A program made the translations under genes and the position numbers. From Desulfobacteraceae bacterium UBA2245 (GTDB taxonomy: Bacteria > Desulfobacterota > Desulfobacteria > Desulfobacterales > UBA2245): a stretch of 53,258 nucleotides of DNA. Under the pieces are notes generated by a model. That model was not told the origin of the DNA, searched no databases, and saw only the letters and a program-made list of their open reading frames with translations. Of this stretch, positions 42,556 through 52,383 are shown in pieces. Every line of letters starts with the position of its first letter. Position 1 is the stretch's first letter. The stretch lies in NCBI GenBank assembly GCA_002347265.1, contig DDYB01000009.1, positions 1 through 53,258 of the forward strand, read 5' to 3'.

Positions 42556-44457
42556 ATGGCCCTGATCGACCTGAAAAATGTCGGCATCGGCTTCGGCGAT
42601 CCTGCCCTGATCGAAAACGCGGATCTTCAGATCGAAGCCGGAGAAAGGATCTGCGTCATCGGCCGGAACGGCGCGGGCAAGTCCACCCTGCTGAGGCTGA
42701 TTCACGGTGAAATCCTGCCGGACAGCGGCACGGTCGTCAGAACGCCGGGGCTTAAAACCGCACTGCTGATTCAGGAAGCGCCAGCCGACCTGATCGGCAC
42801 GATCTATGACGTCGCCGCATCCGGTCTACCGGACCATGCGGCATTGCTCAACGAGCATCACCGGCTCAGCCTGCTGCTTGAGAAAAACTCCGATCCGTCC
42901 GGCCTAGAACGCCTGAAGAAAATTGAGCAGGATCTTGAATCTGCCGGCGCATGGCAGCTTCACCAGCGGGTTCGAACCGTAATCTCCCGAATGGGGTTGA
43001 ATGCCGAAACGCGCTGCGAAACGCTCTCGGCCGGTTATAAACGCCGGGTACACCTGGCCCGGGCCCTGGTGAGTGCTCCGGACATTCTGATGCTGGACGA
43101 ACCAACCAACCATCTGGATATCGAATCTATCGCATGGATGGAGGACTATCTGCTGAAATCGGCCAGAACCCTGGTTTTTGTCACGCACGACCGCGCCTTT
43201 CTCAAGCGCCTGGCCACCCGGATTGTGGAGCTGGACCGCGGTACTCTGACCTCCTTTGCCGGCGGCTACGAACGCTATCTGGCCCGAAAACAGGCCATGA
43301 TCGAAAACGAGGAAACCCGGAACGCGGAATTCGACAAGAAACTGCAGCGCGAAGAGACCTGGATCCGGCAGGGGGTCAAGGCCAGACGCACCCGCAATGA
43401 GGGCCGGGTGCGGGCACTTATGAAATTGCGGGAAGAGTTTGCTCAGCGCCGGGCCCAGACCGGAAATATCCGGTTCTTGCAGCAGGAGGCCGAGCGTTCG
43501 GGCCGGCTGGTCATTCATGCCGAAAACCTCTCTTTTTCCTTTAGCGAACAGCCGGTGATCAAGGATTTTTCCACCATCATCATGCGGGGCGACAAGGTGG
43601 GCATCATCGGACCCAACGGCTGCGGCAAAACCACGCTGCTGCGCATCCTGCTGGGTGAAATCGCGCCTGAAAGCGGCTTCGTACGCCACGGGACCCGCCT
43701 TCAGATCGCCTATTTCGACCAACTCAGAGCCCGGCTCAATGAAAACGGAACCGTTCAGCAGAACGTGGCCGAAGACGGCGACATAGTGGTTGTCAACGGC
43801 AGGGCCCGGCATGTGATCGGCTATCTTCAGGACTTTCTGTTTTCACCCGACCAGGCCCGGGCGCCCATCTCTCGCCTTTCCGGCGGAGAGCGCAACCGGC
43901 TGCTTCTGGCCAAACTTTTCACCCGCCCATCCAACGTGCTGGTTCTCGATGAGCCCACCAACGACCTGGATGTGGAATCTCTGGAACTCCTCGAAGCCAT
44001 GCTGGTGGATTATGCGGGAACGGTTCTGATGGTCAGCCATGACCGAACCTTTCTGAACAACGTGGCCGCATCCACCCTGATTTTTGAAGGACAGGGAAAG
44101 GTCCGGCAATGCGCGGGCGGTTATGACGACTGGCTGCGCCAGCGGCCTGAGCCGGAACCATCCGCTCCAAAGCCGCCCTCCAAAAAGTCCAGACCCAAAA
44201 GCGCGCCTGCCGGTGTCCGGAAGCTCACCTTCAAGGAGCAGCGCGAACTGGCGCAGCTGCCGGAAACGATCGAATCCCTGGAAGCTCAAAAAACAGCCCT
44301 TTTTGCCGCCATGACAGATCCGGGGCTGTACCGGACCTCAGGGACCGGAATCGTTCGCATGCAGACCGAACTTGAAAAACTGGAGCAGGACCTTGAGGCA
44401 GCCTATGCCCGCTGGGAACAGCTCGAAGAGATCTCCGTTCAGACCGGCAATTCATGA
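42556..44457 (+). CDS. uup: ABC-F ATPase, Uup-like
   Basis: Soluble 633-residue protein with two ABC ATPase domains in tandem and no membrane domain, the ABC-F layout of ribosome- or DNA-linked translation factors. Walker A GRNGAGKST (about 37) and GPNGCGKTT (about 351); signature LSAGYKRRVHLARAL and LSGGERNRLLLAKLF; Walker B MLDEPTNHLDIES and VLDEPTNDLDVES. The C-terminal about 90 residues are a basic linker plus coiled coil (LPETIESLEAQKTAL), typical of Uup. Starts right after the rnhA TAA. Confidence 0.9.
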   Translation: MALIDLKNVGIGFGDPALIENADLQIEAGERICVIGRNGAGKSTLLRLIHGEILPDSGTVVRTPGLKTALLIQEAPADLIGTIYDVAASGLPDHAALLNEHHRLSLLLEKNSDPSGLERLKKIEQDLESAGAWQLHQRVRTVISRMGLNAETRCETLSAGYKRRVHLARALVSAPDILMLDEPTNHLDIESIAWMEDYLLKSARTLVFVTHDRAFLKRLATRIVELDRGTLTSFAGGYERYLARKQAMIENEETRNAEFDKKLQREETWIRQGVKARRTRNEGRVRALMKLREEFAQRRAQTGNIRFLQQEAERSGRLVIHAENLSFSFSEQPVIKDFSTIIMRGDKVGIIGPNGCGKTTLLRILLGEIAPESGFVRHGTRLQIAYFDQLRARLNENGTVQQNVAEDGDIVVVNGRARHVIGYLQDFLFSPDQARAPISRLSGGERNRLLLAKLFTRPSNVLVLDEPTNDLDVESLELLEAMLVDYAGTVLMVSHDRTFLNNVAASTLIFEGQGKVRQCAGGYDDWLRQRPEPEPSAPKPPSKKSRPKSAPAGVRKLTFKEQRELAQLPETIESLEAQKTALFAAMTDPGLYRTSGTGIVRMQTELEKLEQDLEAAYARWEQLEEISVQTGNS

Positions 44458-44671
44458 CCGCGCAGGGCCCCTGCTGAGAACCGCCTCAAATATGAGTTTT
44501 AGCCCGACTCTTGAATGCGTATCCGTCTTTGTCGGAGCATGCCTCCCGTCCACTGGCAGCGCAAATAACTTCAGCAAAGCACAGGTCCGGTTTTGGACTT
44601 GATTTTTATTTCCGAAAGTTCAATGATTTAAAACAGCTTTTTCAACGATTATGAATCGAAAGAAGGCTTCT

Positions 44672-47155
44672 ATGAGCAAACCCAAAGGACATCCCAGCAA
44701 CAAATCCCTGAAGCGGATCCTTCGATCCAAATCCCTGAAGCACGACATGCAGCGGCATATCATATCCACCCTGGGAAATGATTACTGGCCGCGCCGGAAA
44801 GACACCTATTTCAAAGGAGTCGCGTACAGCGTGAGGGATCGTCTGATCGAACGGTGGATCAAGACTCAGCGTGCATACTATGAGGCCACCTCCAAACGGG
44901 TGTATTATCTTTCTATGGAATTTCTGCCCGGCCGTTTTCTGATGAACAACATCATCAACATGCAACTGGAGAAGGAATGCGAAGAGATGCTCGAGGAATT
45001 CGACTTCGACCTGCAGGACCTGGAAGAAGAAGAATGGGACGCCGGCCTGGGAAACGGCGGTCTGGGCAGGCTGGCCTCCTGCTTCATGGACTCCATGGCC
45101 ACCCTTAAGATTCCGGCTTACGGGTATGGCATTCATTACGATTACGGCATCTTCTTTCAGACCATCGTCAACGGATACCAGGTGGAACGCTGCGACAACT
45201 GGCTCCGGCAGGGAAGCCCGTGGGAAATCAAACGTCCCGGCTACCTTTATGAAGTCCGCTATTACGGAAGAGCTGAGGGCTACAAGGATGACGACGGCAA
45301 ACTGCGGCGCCGCTGGGTGGACACGGAAAACCTCATGGCCATGGCATGCGACGTTTTCATTCCCGGCTACGGCAATGAGAACGTCAACAACATGCGTCTG
45401 TGGTCCGCGGTTTCCAGCCGGGAATTCAATCTTGAAGAATTCAACGTCGGGGATTACATGGGCGCCATGGAAAGCAAGGTCATCAGCGAAAACATATCCA
45501 AGGTTCTGTATCCCAGCGACGAGGTCGAAAAGAACAAGGAACTGCGGCTCAAGCAACAGTATTTCTTTGTCTGCGCAACCTTTCAGGACATCATGCGTCG
45601 GTTCAAGAAAAAGCAGGTCCCGTTTTCCGATTTTCCCGATCTGGTCGCCGTTCATCTGAACGACACCCATCCCAGCATCGGCATTCCCGAATTGATGCGA
45701 CTGCTCATGGATGACGAAAAACTGGGGTGGGATGAGGCCTGGGACATCTGCATGCGCACGTTCGCCTATACCAATCACACCATTTTGCCGGAAGCCCTGG
45801 AAACATGGCCGGTTGCGCTGTTAAGCAAAGTTCTGCCCCGGCATATGGAAATTATCTTTGAAATCAACCGCCGGTTTCTCGAAGAAGTTGAACGCCGGTT
45901 TCCCGGAGATGTGGAAATGCAGGCCAGACTGTCTCTGATTAAGGAAGGCAGTGAAAAGCGAGTTCGCATGGCCCATCTGGCGATTGTCGGCAGCCACAAG
46001 GTCAACGGCGTGGCCGAGTTGCACACCCGCATTCTGAAAAACTCTATTTTCAAGGAATTCGATGCGTTTTTTCCGGACCGAATCATCAACATCACCAACG
46101 GCGTCACACCGCGGCGATGGCTGCTTCAGGCCAACCCGAACCTGTCCCGCCTGATTTCATCGGTGCTTGGAAAAGGCTGGATCAGCGACCTGCGACAGCT
46201 CAAAAAACTGGCCCCCCTGAGCAAGGACAGCGCATTCCGAGAGGCATGTCAGGAGGTAAAAAAAGTCAACAAGAACCATCTGGCCAAATACATCCTGCGC
46301 AGGACCGGCATGAAAATCGATCCGGCCTCCATGTTCGATGTTCAGGCCAAGCGCATTCATGAATACAAGCGCCAGGTTCTCAATGTCCTTCACGTCATCA
46401 CCCGGTACAACCGGATCAAGAACAACCCGGCCGTCTCCATCGTTCCCAGAACCGTCATTTTCGCCGGAAAGGCCGCACCCGGATACGCCCGGGCCAAACT
46501 CATCATCAAGCTGATCAACTCCGTGGCGGAAGTGGTTAACAACGACCCGGAAATCAGGGGGTTGAAGGTGGTTTTTCTGCCGAACTACTGCGTCTCCCAG
46601 GCGGAGAAACTGGTTCCTGCCGCCGACCTGTCCCAGCAGATATCCATGGCCGGCATGGAAGCCTCGGGAACGGGAAACATGAAATTCGCCCTCAACGACG
46701 CCCTGACCATCGGCACGCTTGACGGCGCGAACATCGAAATCATGGAAGCGGTGGGCAGGGACAACATTTTCATTTTCGGCCTCAACGCGAAAGAAGTCGT
46801 CGATCTGAAAGCATCCGGATATCGCCCGCATCAGATCTATGAAAGCGACCCGGAACTGAAAAAAGCGATTGACCAGATGTATTCGGGACATTTCTCGCCG
46901 GACAATTCCAGGCTGTTCGCCCCCATCTGCGATGAACTGCTCGGCCGCGACAAATATATGGTCATGGCCGATTACCGGCCGTACCTTGAGGCCCAGGCAA
47001 AGGTGGATCAGCTCTATAATAACCCGCATGAATGGACCCGGCGATCGATACTCAACTCGGCCAACATGGGCCGGTTTTCCAGCGACCGCGCCGTGCTGGA
47101 ATACGCGAGCAAGGTGTGGAACGTCCGGCCTCTGAATGACGATTCCAAATCTTAA
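44672..47155 (+). CDS. glgP: Glycogen (alpha-glucan) phosphorylase
   Basis: PLP-dependent GT35 enzyme of 827 residues releasing glucose-1-phosphate from glycogen. It has the N-terminal YLSMEFLPGR and GNGGLGRLASCFMDSMA, central NDTHPSIGIPELMRLLMD and TNHTILPEALETW, and the PLP site with Lys671 in EASGTGNMKFALNDALT. An in-frame ATG at 44651 lies before AGAAGG (44661-44666). The ATG at 44672 stands 5 nt after it and is preferred. Glycogen storage with fermentation of glucose-1-phosphate fits an anaerobe. The product could also feed UDP-glucose to Ugd. Convergent with rluB. Confidence 0.95.
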   Translation: MSKPKGHPSNKSLKRILRSKSLKHDMQRHIISTLGNDYWPRRKDTYFKGVAYSVRDRLIERWIKTQRAYYEATSKRVYYLSMEFLPGRFLMNNIINMQLEKECEEMLEEFDFDLQDLEEEEWDAGLGNGGLGRLASCFMDSMATLKIPAYGYGIHYDYGIFFQTIVNGYQVERCDNWLRQGSPWEIKRPGYLYEVRYYGRAEGYKDDDGKLRRRWVDTENLMAMACDVFIPGYGNENVNNMRLWSAVSSREFNLEEFNVGDYMGAMESKVISENISKVLYPSDEVEKNKELRLKQQYFFVCATFQDIMRRFKKKQVPFSDFPDLVAVHLNDTHPSIGIPELMRLLMDDEKLGWDEAWDICMRTFAYTNHTILPEALETWPVALLSKVLPRHMEIIFEINRRFLEEVERRFPGDVEMQARLSLIKEGSEKRVRMAHLAIVGSHKVNGVAELHTRILKNSIFKEFDAFFPDRIINITNGVTPRRWLLQANPNLSRLISSVLGKGWISDLRQLKKLAPLSKDSAFREACQEVKKVNKNHLAKYILRRTGMKIDPASMFDVQAKRIHEYKRQVLNVLHVITRYNRIKNNPAVSIVPRTVIFAGKAAPGYARAKLIIKLINSVAEVVNNDPEIRGLKVVFLPNYCVSQAEKLVPAADLSQQISMAGMEASGTGNMKFALNDALTIGTLDGANIEIMEAVGRDNIFIFGLNAKEVVDLKASGYRPHQIYESDPELKKAIDQMYSGHFSPDNSRLFAPICDELLGRDKYMVMADYRPYLEAQAKVDQLYNNPHEWTRRSILNSANMGRFSSDRAVLEYASKVWNVRPLNDDSKS

Positions 47156-47204
47156 AAGCGGAATCCTGTTCCGGCATCGGTTTGGAAATTTTTTTCACCT
47201 TTTT

Positions 47205-47906
47205 TCAGAGACCTTCGGTCAGGCTTTTCACCTCGGCCTCACTCAGATGCCGCCAACGGCCTTCCGGCAGATCCCCCAGCAGGATGTTGGCGACCCGGGT
47301 GCGTCTGAGTCCGGTCACCCGGCACCCGACCTTTCTGACCATTCTGCGGATCTGGCGGTTTCGGCCCTCCTTGAGCACGATGACAAATCGCCGCGCCGAT
47401 ATCCGGCGGACCTCGGCCGGCCGGGTTCTCGTTCCCATCATGGGAAGTCCTGCGGCCATTTTCTGAAGCGCTCCGTCGGAAATCGGCTCGGCCAGCGTCA
47501 CCTCGTATTCCTTTTCATGGTCAAACGACGGATGAGACAACCGGTGATGGATTCTGCCGTCACTGGTGAGCAGCAGCAGCCCGGTGGAATCCCGATCCAG
47601 CCGTCCCACCGGATAAACGCGCTCGCCGACGTCGACCAGATCCAGGACAATGGGCTCTCCGGCCTGGCTGCAGGTGGTCACATAGCCTGAAGGCTTGTTC
47701 AGCGCGATGTAAACCATCTGCTTCCGCAATTCCGCCGGTTTGCCGTCCACCCGAACTTGATCCGCGTCCGGATCCACCCTGGCGCCGAGGCTGTTGACGA
47801 TCTTTCCGTTGACCTGAACACGGCCCTCAAGAATATAGGTTTCTCCGAGGCGTCGTGAACAGACTCCGGCCTGGGAAAGAAATTTCTGCAACCGCATCAG
47901 GGCCAT
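47205..47906 (-). CDS. rluB: 23S rRNA pseudouridine synthase, RluB/RsuA family
   Basis: A 233-residue protein: an N-terminal S4 RNA-binding domain (about 4-60, MRLQKFLSQAGVCSRR) and a pseudouridine synthase domain with catalytic Asp104 in VGRLDRDSTGLLLLTSDG. The late motif KEGRNRQIRRM is typical of the RsuA/RluB/E/F group. The short form fits RluB-like enzymes, but RluE/F or RsuA cannot be excluded. It lies 6 nt after argJ without a clear ribosome-binding site, so coupled translation is likely. Confidence 0.88.
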   Translation of the reverse strand: MALMRLQKFLSQAGVCSRRLGETYILEGRVQVNGKIVNSLGARVDPDADQVRVDGKPAELRKQMVYIALNKPSGYVTTCSQAGEPIVLDLVDVGERVYPVGRLDRDSTGLLLLTSDGRIHHRLSHPSFDHEKEYEVTLAEPISDGALQKMAAGLPMMGTRTRPAEVRRISARRFVIVLKEGRNRQIRRMVRKVGCRVTGLRRTRVANILLGDLPEGRWRHLSEAEVKSLTEGL

Positions 47907-47912
47907 GATTTG

Positions 47913-49097
47913 TCAGGACCGGTAATCGGCGTTGATCTTGACATAATCGATGGAAAAATCGCAGGTCAGCATCGAGGCCGATCCCTGGCCGATATTCAAA
48001 TCCAGAACAATGGCAAACTCGGGGGTTTTTAAAACCGCCGTGGCCCGAGCCTCGGCTTCCTTTCCACACCCGAAGCCCTGTTTCACCATCTGAACCGAAT
48101 TGAAATACAGATCCGTCTTTTCCGGAATCATGCAGGCCCCGGATCGGCCGGCGGCGGCCAGAATCCGTCCCCAGTTGGCGTCTTCTCCGAAAAGCGCGGT
48201 TTTGACCAGATTTGAATGGGCCACCGCATCGGCCACACGCCGGGCGTCCGCGTCATCGGCCGCCCCCCGAACCATTATTTCCACCAGTTTCGTGGCGCCC
48301 TCCCCGTCCTTGACGATCATTCTGGCCAGGGTCAACAGCACCTCGTCGAGAATTTCCTGAAAAACCGCCTCATGAGCCGGAGTCTGCATTCCGGCTTCGG
48401 ACATGCCGTTGGCCAGCAGAAGCACCGTGTCGTTGGTGCTGGTATCGCCGTCGATGGTAATCCGGTTGAAGGACCTGTCACAGGCCTCAATCAGGGATTT
48501 TTGCAGGAACTGCGACGAAGCCAAAACATCCGTGCAGACAAAACACAGCATGGTGGCCATATCCGGCCGGATCATGCCTGCGCCTTTGGCAAGCGCTACG
48601 ACGGTAAACTCGCGTCCATCTAGGCTGCCCCGGCGGAAAACAATCTTGGGAACCGTATCCGTGGTCATGATGGCCTGTGCGACGTCATGGATCCCGTCGG
48701 CGGACAGATTTTGAACCAGTTTCGGCGCTGCGGCCTGAATCTTTTCAACGGGCAGCGGCGCTCCGATCACGCCGGTGGAAGCCGTCAGAACCAGATCCTC
48801 GGAAATGCCCAGCGCTTCGGCGGCGGCTCTTGCCATGGTCCGAGCGTCTTCAATCCCCTGCTGACCCGTGCAGCAGTTGGCATTCCCGCTGTTGACGATA
48901 ATCGCCTGACAGAAACCGCTTTGAATGCGCTCCTTGTCCAGCAGCACCGGAGCGGCCTGCACCCTGTTCTTCGTAAACACACCGGCGGCATTTGCCGGGA
49001 CATCGGATACGATGAGGCCAAGGTCCCTGGCTTTTGTCTTTTTCAATCCGCAGGCAATTCCCGCGGCCTTAAATCCTCTGCACATCAGATCTTTCAT
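47913..49097 (-). CDS. argJ: Bifunctional ornithine acetyltransferase / N-acetylglutamate synthase
   Basis: Recycles the acetyl group in arginine synthesis. It has 394 residues and self-cleaves before a conserved Thr, seen here as Thr182 in GAGMIRPDMATML. GVFTKNRVQAAPV and NSGNANCCTGQQG are N-terminal hallmarks. The start at 49097 is chosen because AGAGGA is 9 nt upstream; a TTG two codons earlier is only 3 nt from it. Whether the enzyme is bi- or monofunctional cannot be read from sequence. Divergent from truA, followed by rluB. Confidence 0.92.
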   Translation of the reverse strand: MKDLMCRGFKAAGIACGLKKTKARDLGLIVSDVPANAAGVFTKNRVQAAPVLLDKERIQSGFCQAIIVNSGNANCCTGQQGIEDARTMARAAAEALGISEDLVLTASTGVIGAPLPVEKIQAAAPKLVQNLSADGIHDVAQAIMTTDTVPKIVFRRGSLDGREFTVVALAKGAGMIRPDMATMLCFVCTDVLASSQFLQKSLIEACDRSFNRITIDGDTSTNDTVLLLANGMSEAGMQTPAHEAVFQEILDEVLLTLARMIVKDGEGATKLVEIMVRGAADDADARRVADAVAHSNLVKTALFGEDANWGRILAAAGRSGACMIPEKTDLYFNSVQMVKQGFGCGKEAEARATAVLKTPEFAIVLDLNIGQGSASMLTCDFSIDYVKINADYRS

Positions 49098-49325
49098 ATT
49101 CAATTATCCTCTATCAATTGCACCGAATAAAACCAGCGCCTGAACGCGGCAAGCCAGAACCCGTCAAGGGTTCTTGCTGTCCGCCGAAAATTCTTTCCAA
49201 AAGCTGCAAGCCCGGTCCGGCGGGCTCGAATTCATTTGACAGAATCGGCGAATATTGTCAATCTGCAAGCCTTCAGGCATCGGAATCGGCAGCAAAATTA
49301 GAGGCTTCGACGGACTATAATCGGC

Positions 49326-50066
49326 ATGGAAAAAAATTTCAGACTGCTCATCGAATACGACGGCACGCATTATCACGGCTGGCAGCGGCAAATCGCCCTG
49401 CCCACGGTTCAGGAAACCATCGAAACCGCCCTGGACCTCATGACAGGTCGGAAAATCCGTCTGACCGGATCGGGCCGGACCGACGCAGGCGTCCATGCCC
49501 TGGGTCAGACGGCCAATTTCCGGTGCGACACCCGCCTGACGGCCGAAACGCTTCACAAAGGACTGAACGGCCTGCTGCCTTCGGATATCGTGATACGGGA
49601 ATGCCGGGAGGCGGACTCGAAATTTCATGCCCGGTTCGACGCCAGAAGCAAAACCTATCAATACAGGATTCTCAATGACCCCGTGGGCTCGGCCGTCGGC
49701 CGTCAATATCACTGGCATATTCGAAAGACGCTTGACCTGAACGCCATGCAGCAGGCGGCAACTCATCTTGAAGGCACCCGCGATTTCAAATCCTTTGAAG
49801 GCGCGGGCAGCCCAAGAGCACATACCATTCGATCCGTCTATCGCGCCGAAATTCAAAAACCAGATGATCGCTTCATCGTATTTGAAATTCAGGCCAACGG
49901 ATTTCTGAAATTCATGGTGAGAAACATCGTGGGCACCCTGGTTGCCGTCGGTCTGGGCAGGCTTTCTTCAAATGCGGTTGAAGCGCTTCTACAGAGCAGG
50001 AACCGGAAAATGGCCGGACCCACCGCGCCGGCTCACGGGCTGTTTCTGATGAACGTTCAGTACTGA
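49326..50066 (+). CDS. truA: tRNA pseudouridine(38-40) synthase
   Basis: Modifies U38-U40 of the tRNA anticodon stem. The 246-residue protein begins FRLLIEYDGTHYHGWQRQ and has the catalytic Asp53 in GSGRTDAGVHALGQ. The second-domain patterns FKSFEGAGS and FLKFMVRNIVGTLVAVG are complete. The ribosome-binding site is weak. A TTGACA at 49236-49241 lies upstream but lacks a convincing -10. Convergent with the cupin gene, with a MITE-like repeat and a hairpin between. Confidence 0.94.
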   Translation: MEKNFRLLIEYDGTHYHGWQRQIALPTVQETIETALDLMTGRKIRLTGSGRTDAGVHALGQTANFRCDTRLTAETLHKGLNGLLPSDIVIRECREADSKFHARFDARSKTYQYRILNDPVGSAVGRQYHWHIRKTLDLNAMQQAATHLEGTRDFKSFEGAGSPRAHTIRSVYRAEIQKPDDRFIVFEIQANGFLKFMVRNIVGTLVAVGLGRLSSNAVEALLQSRNRKMAGPTAPAHGLFLMNVQY

Positions 50067-50087
50067 CTTCACGTGACGGCCTTTTAT

Positions 50088-50230
50088 CAGGCTGTTGAAA
50101 AACCGCGCCTGAGGCCGCCATTCAGCGTTGCACGGCTCTCGCCAATGCTCACATATGCTTGAATATGCTGCGCTTGTCGTATCGCCGCGCGCCTTGCCTG
50201 ACGGCCTGATTCTTGTTTTTCAACACCCTG
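50088..50230. repeat. MITE-like inverted-repeat element
   Basis: CAGGCTGTTGAAAAAC (50088-50103) and GTTTTTCAACACCCTG (50215-50230) are 16-bp terminal inverted repeats with one mismatch, enclosing 111 nt with no coding frame. The inside is rich in partial palindromes (CCTGAGGCCGCC against GGCCTGA near 50204). Size and structure fit a non-autonomous transposable element or a dispersed repeat. I cannot check copy number from one window. It does not match the IS at 1-1396. Confidence 0.65.
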
Positions 50231-50249
50231 CTAAGCAAGCTCACCAAAG

Positions 50250-50276
50250 AAGGCGGGGCCCACAAGGCTCCGCCTT
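50250..50276. terminator. Shared hairpin between convergent truA and cupin gene
   Basis: AAGGCGGGGCC and GGCTCCGCCTT form an 11-bp stem with one G-U and a 5-nt loop. A short T-rich stretch follows on the minus strand (CTTCTTT), so it may end the cupin transcript; on the plus strand only TTTGG follows. Confidence 0.5.
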
Positions 50277-50354
50277 TGGATTTCAAAAACGATCCTGAAG
50301 AGCGGCAGGAAAGGCCATTCGTCAGATCGATCTGCGTCGATTATAAGGCAACAA

Positions 50355-50687
50355 TCATGTCTGCCGGATCATAATCAGCAGCATCTTGAACCGGGGATTG
50401 GCTTTTAAGGCATGCGGCTTGTTCGCAGGCATGATGATCATCTCGCCTTCTCGAACGGTATGCACCGTGCCCGCTATGGTTATATCCGCGGTCCCGTCAA
50501 CAACCTGAACCAGCGCATCAAAAGGCGCGGTGTGCTCGCTCAGGCCCTGGCCGGAGTCGAACGCAAACAACGTAACCGTTCCAACGCTCTTGTCAATAAC
50601 GGTGCGGCTCACAACCGATCCGGGCTGATAAGAGACCATGTCTTTAATATTCAAAACCACTCCGATCACATTTTTGTTGTCCTGCAT
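50355..50687 (-). CDS. Small single-domain cupin protein
   Basis: A 110-residue protein with a cupin beta-barrel: the first motif region GQGLSEHTAPFDALVQVVDG retains one His, lacks the second His and the Glu of the classical metal triad, and the second motif GEMIIMPANKPHALKA keeps its His. Metal binding may therefore be weak or altered. The start at 50687 is chosen because GGAGG lies 5 nt upstream; longer in-frame starts run back into the preceding gene. It follows the ThDP enzyme by 49 nt on the same strand, so co-transcription is likely. Substrate unknown. Confidence 0.8.
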   Translation of the reverse strand: MQDNKNVIGVVLNIKDMVSYQPGSVVSRTVIDKSVGTVTLFAFDSGQGLSEHTAPFDALVQVVDGTADITIAGTVHTVREGEMIIMPANKPHALKANPRFKMLLIMIRQT

Positions 50688-50736
50688 ATGATCCTCCATT
50701 AAAGGCGCTGGCGCCACATTGTTTATTTTCGGTTCT

Positions 50737-52383
50737 TTATTTGAACATGGACTGCTGCTTTGTGCCGGAGCTGAACACATCGGGATCGACCATGACATTG
50801 ATCAGGGACGGCTTGCCCGATTTTCGGGCCCGCTCCAGGGCCGGTCGAATCTGAGATGGTTCCGTCACCTGCTCGCCATACCCGCCCATGGCTTCCACAA
50901 TGCGATCATAGCGCAATGGAGAAAGCCGGTTGGCCGCCTCGCCTTTCACGCGCCCGTATTTCTCCATCTGCCCGTAGCGAACCTGGTTCCAGGCGGCGTT
51001 GTTTGCCACCACGCCGATGACGGGCAGGTTGAAACGGATCAGAGTATCGTAATCAAAGCCGGTCAGCCCGAAGGCGCCGTCGCCGAAGAGGACGACAACC
51101 TCCGTATCGGGCATGGCCGCTTTGGCGGCGATGGCAAAAGGTGTTCCCACGCCGAGGGTGCCCAGGGGGCCGGGGTCAAGCCAGCGACCCGGACGGCCGG
51201 GAGTGAGAACGCTTGCGGACATGGTGACCACGTCCCCTCCGTCAGCGATAAAAACGGCGTCTTCCGCCATAAAATCCCGGATTTCCCGGGCAAGCCGCAG
51301 GGGATGAACCGGCGATGCATCCGAATCGAGAAAGGGCGCGTCCTTCTCGAGAAGGGCCGCCTCGATCTGGCGCAATTCCTCAATCCAGGAGAGATGCCGC
51401 GTGGTCGAAGAGACGGCGGAAGTCAGCCGCGACAGGATCGCCTTTGCGTCTCCCTGAATCCCGGTATGAATATCACGGTTGTGTCCCAGTTCGCTGTAAT
51501 CCAGATCGATCTGGATGATTTTCGCATTTTCGGCGATGCGTTTGCCGTAGGCAAGCCTGAAATCCATGGGGGTTCCGATGATCATGACCGCATCGGCCCG
51601 GGAAAGGGCGTGTCTTCGTGAACGGATCAGAAAAAATGAGCACTTGCCGGAGAGGCACCCTCTTGCCGCGCCGTTGAGGTAGGCGGGAATGCCGTTTGTC
51701 TCAACGAACGCCGCCAGTTCCTTCTCCGCGCGGCAGTGCCAGACCTGGCCTCCGGCGAGAATGACGGGCCGCTCCGCGCGGTCCAGAACTTCCGCCGCTT
51801 CCTGAATCAGGGCGGGATCCGGGTATTGACGGCCCATAGAACGAAAATTTGCGGGAAACTCAACCTGCTCCTGTTCCACGACGGCGTCGAGGACGTCCAT
51901 GGGGATCTCGATAAAAACCGGTCCCGGGCGGCCGCTGTAAGCTTCCCTCAGCGCCAGCGTCATCAGTTCCGGAATCCGCTTCGTGTCGGAAACGGAAATG
52001 GATGTTTTTGTGATGGGCCTCATGAGAGACAGATGATCGAGTTCCTGCAGGCCGCCCTTCAATAGCTGCTGTTTCGGGGCCTGCCCTCCGATCAGAAGCA
52101 TGGGCGTCTGATTGCGGAACGCATTGGCCACGCCGGTGACGGCATCGGTCAGACCCGGCCCGGCGGTTACTACGGCCACGCCGGGAATGCCCGTGAGCCG
52201 GGTCCACGCCTCGGCGGCATGCGCCGCCGTCTGTTCGTGCCGCACATCGATGATTCGAATGCCTTCATCGATGCAGCCGCTGTAGATATCGACGATATGC
52301 ACGCCGCACAGGGTAAATATGGTGCCGGCTCCTGCCTGCTTCAGCGTCCGTGCCACCAGTTGTCCGCCGGAAATCTGGGTCAT
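50737..52383 (-). CDS. Thiamine-diphosphate enzyme of the acetolactate synthase / 2-hydroxyacyl-CoA lyase type
   Basis: A 548-residue enzyme with the three-domain ThDP fold. The N-terminal pyrimidine domain has catalytic Glu50 in VRHEQTAAHAAEAW. The central domain resembles the AHAS family (RPVILAGGQVW). The C-terminal PP domain has FGDGAFGLTGFD...NNAAWN. The start at 52383 is set by AGGAGG 5 nt upstream. It differs from the biosynthetic IlvB at 25435 (for example GTPMDFRLAYG and GPLGTLGVGTPFAIAAK) and has no small subunit. The features remind me of ILVBL/HACL-type and oxalyl-CoA decarboxylase-like enzymes, so the substrate is open. It lies between mutT and the cupin. Confidence 0.75.
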   Translation of the reverse strand: MTQISGGQLVARTLKQAGAGTIFTLCGVHIVDIYSGCIDEGIRIIDVRHEQTAAHAAEAWTRLTGIPGVAVVTAGPGLTDAVTGVANAFRNQTPMLLIGGQAPKQQLLKGGLQELDHLSLMRPITKTSISVSDTKRIPELMTLALREAYSGRPGPVFIEIPMDVLDAVVEQEQVEFPANFRSMGRQYPDPALIQEAAEVLDRAERPVILAGGQVWHCRAEKELAAFVETNGIPAYLNGAARGCLSGKCSFFLIRSRRHALSRADAVMIIGTPMDFRLAYGKRIAENAKIIQIDLDYSELGHNRDIHTGIQGDAKAILSRLTSAVSSTTRHLSWIEELRQIEAALLEKDAPFLDSDASPVHPLRLAREIRDFMAEDAVFIADGGDVVTMSASVLTPGRPGRWLDPGPLGTLGVGTPFAIAAKAAMPDTEVVVLFGDGAFGLTGFDYDTLIRFNLPVIGVVANNAAWNQVRYGQMEKYGRVKGEAANRLSPLRYDRIVEAMGGYGEQVTEPSQIRPALERARKSGKPSLINVMVDPDVFSSGTKQQSMFK

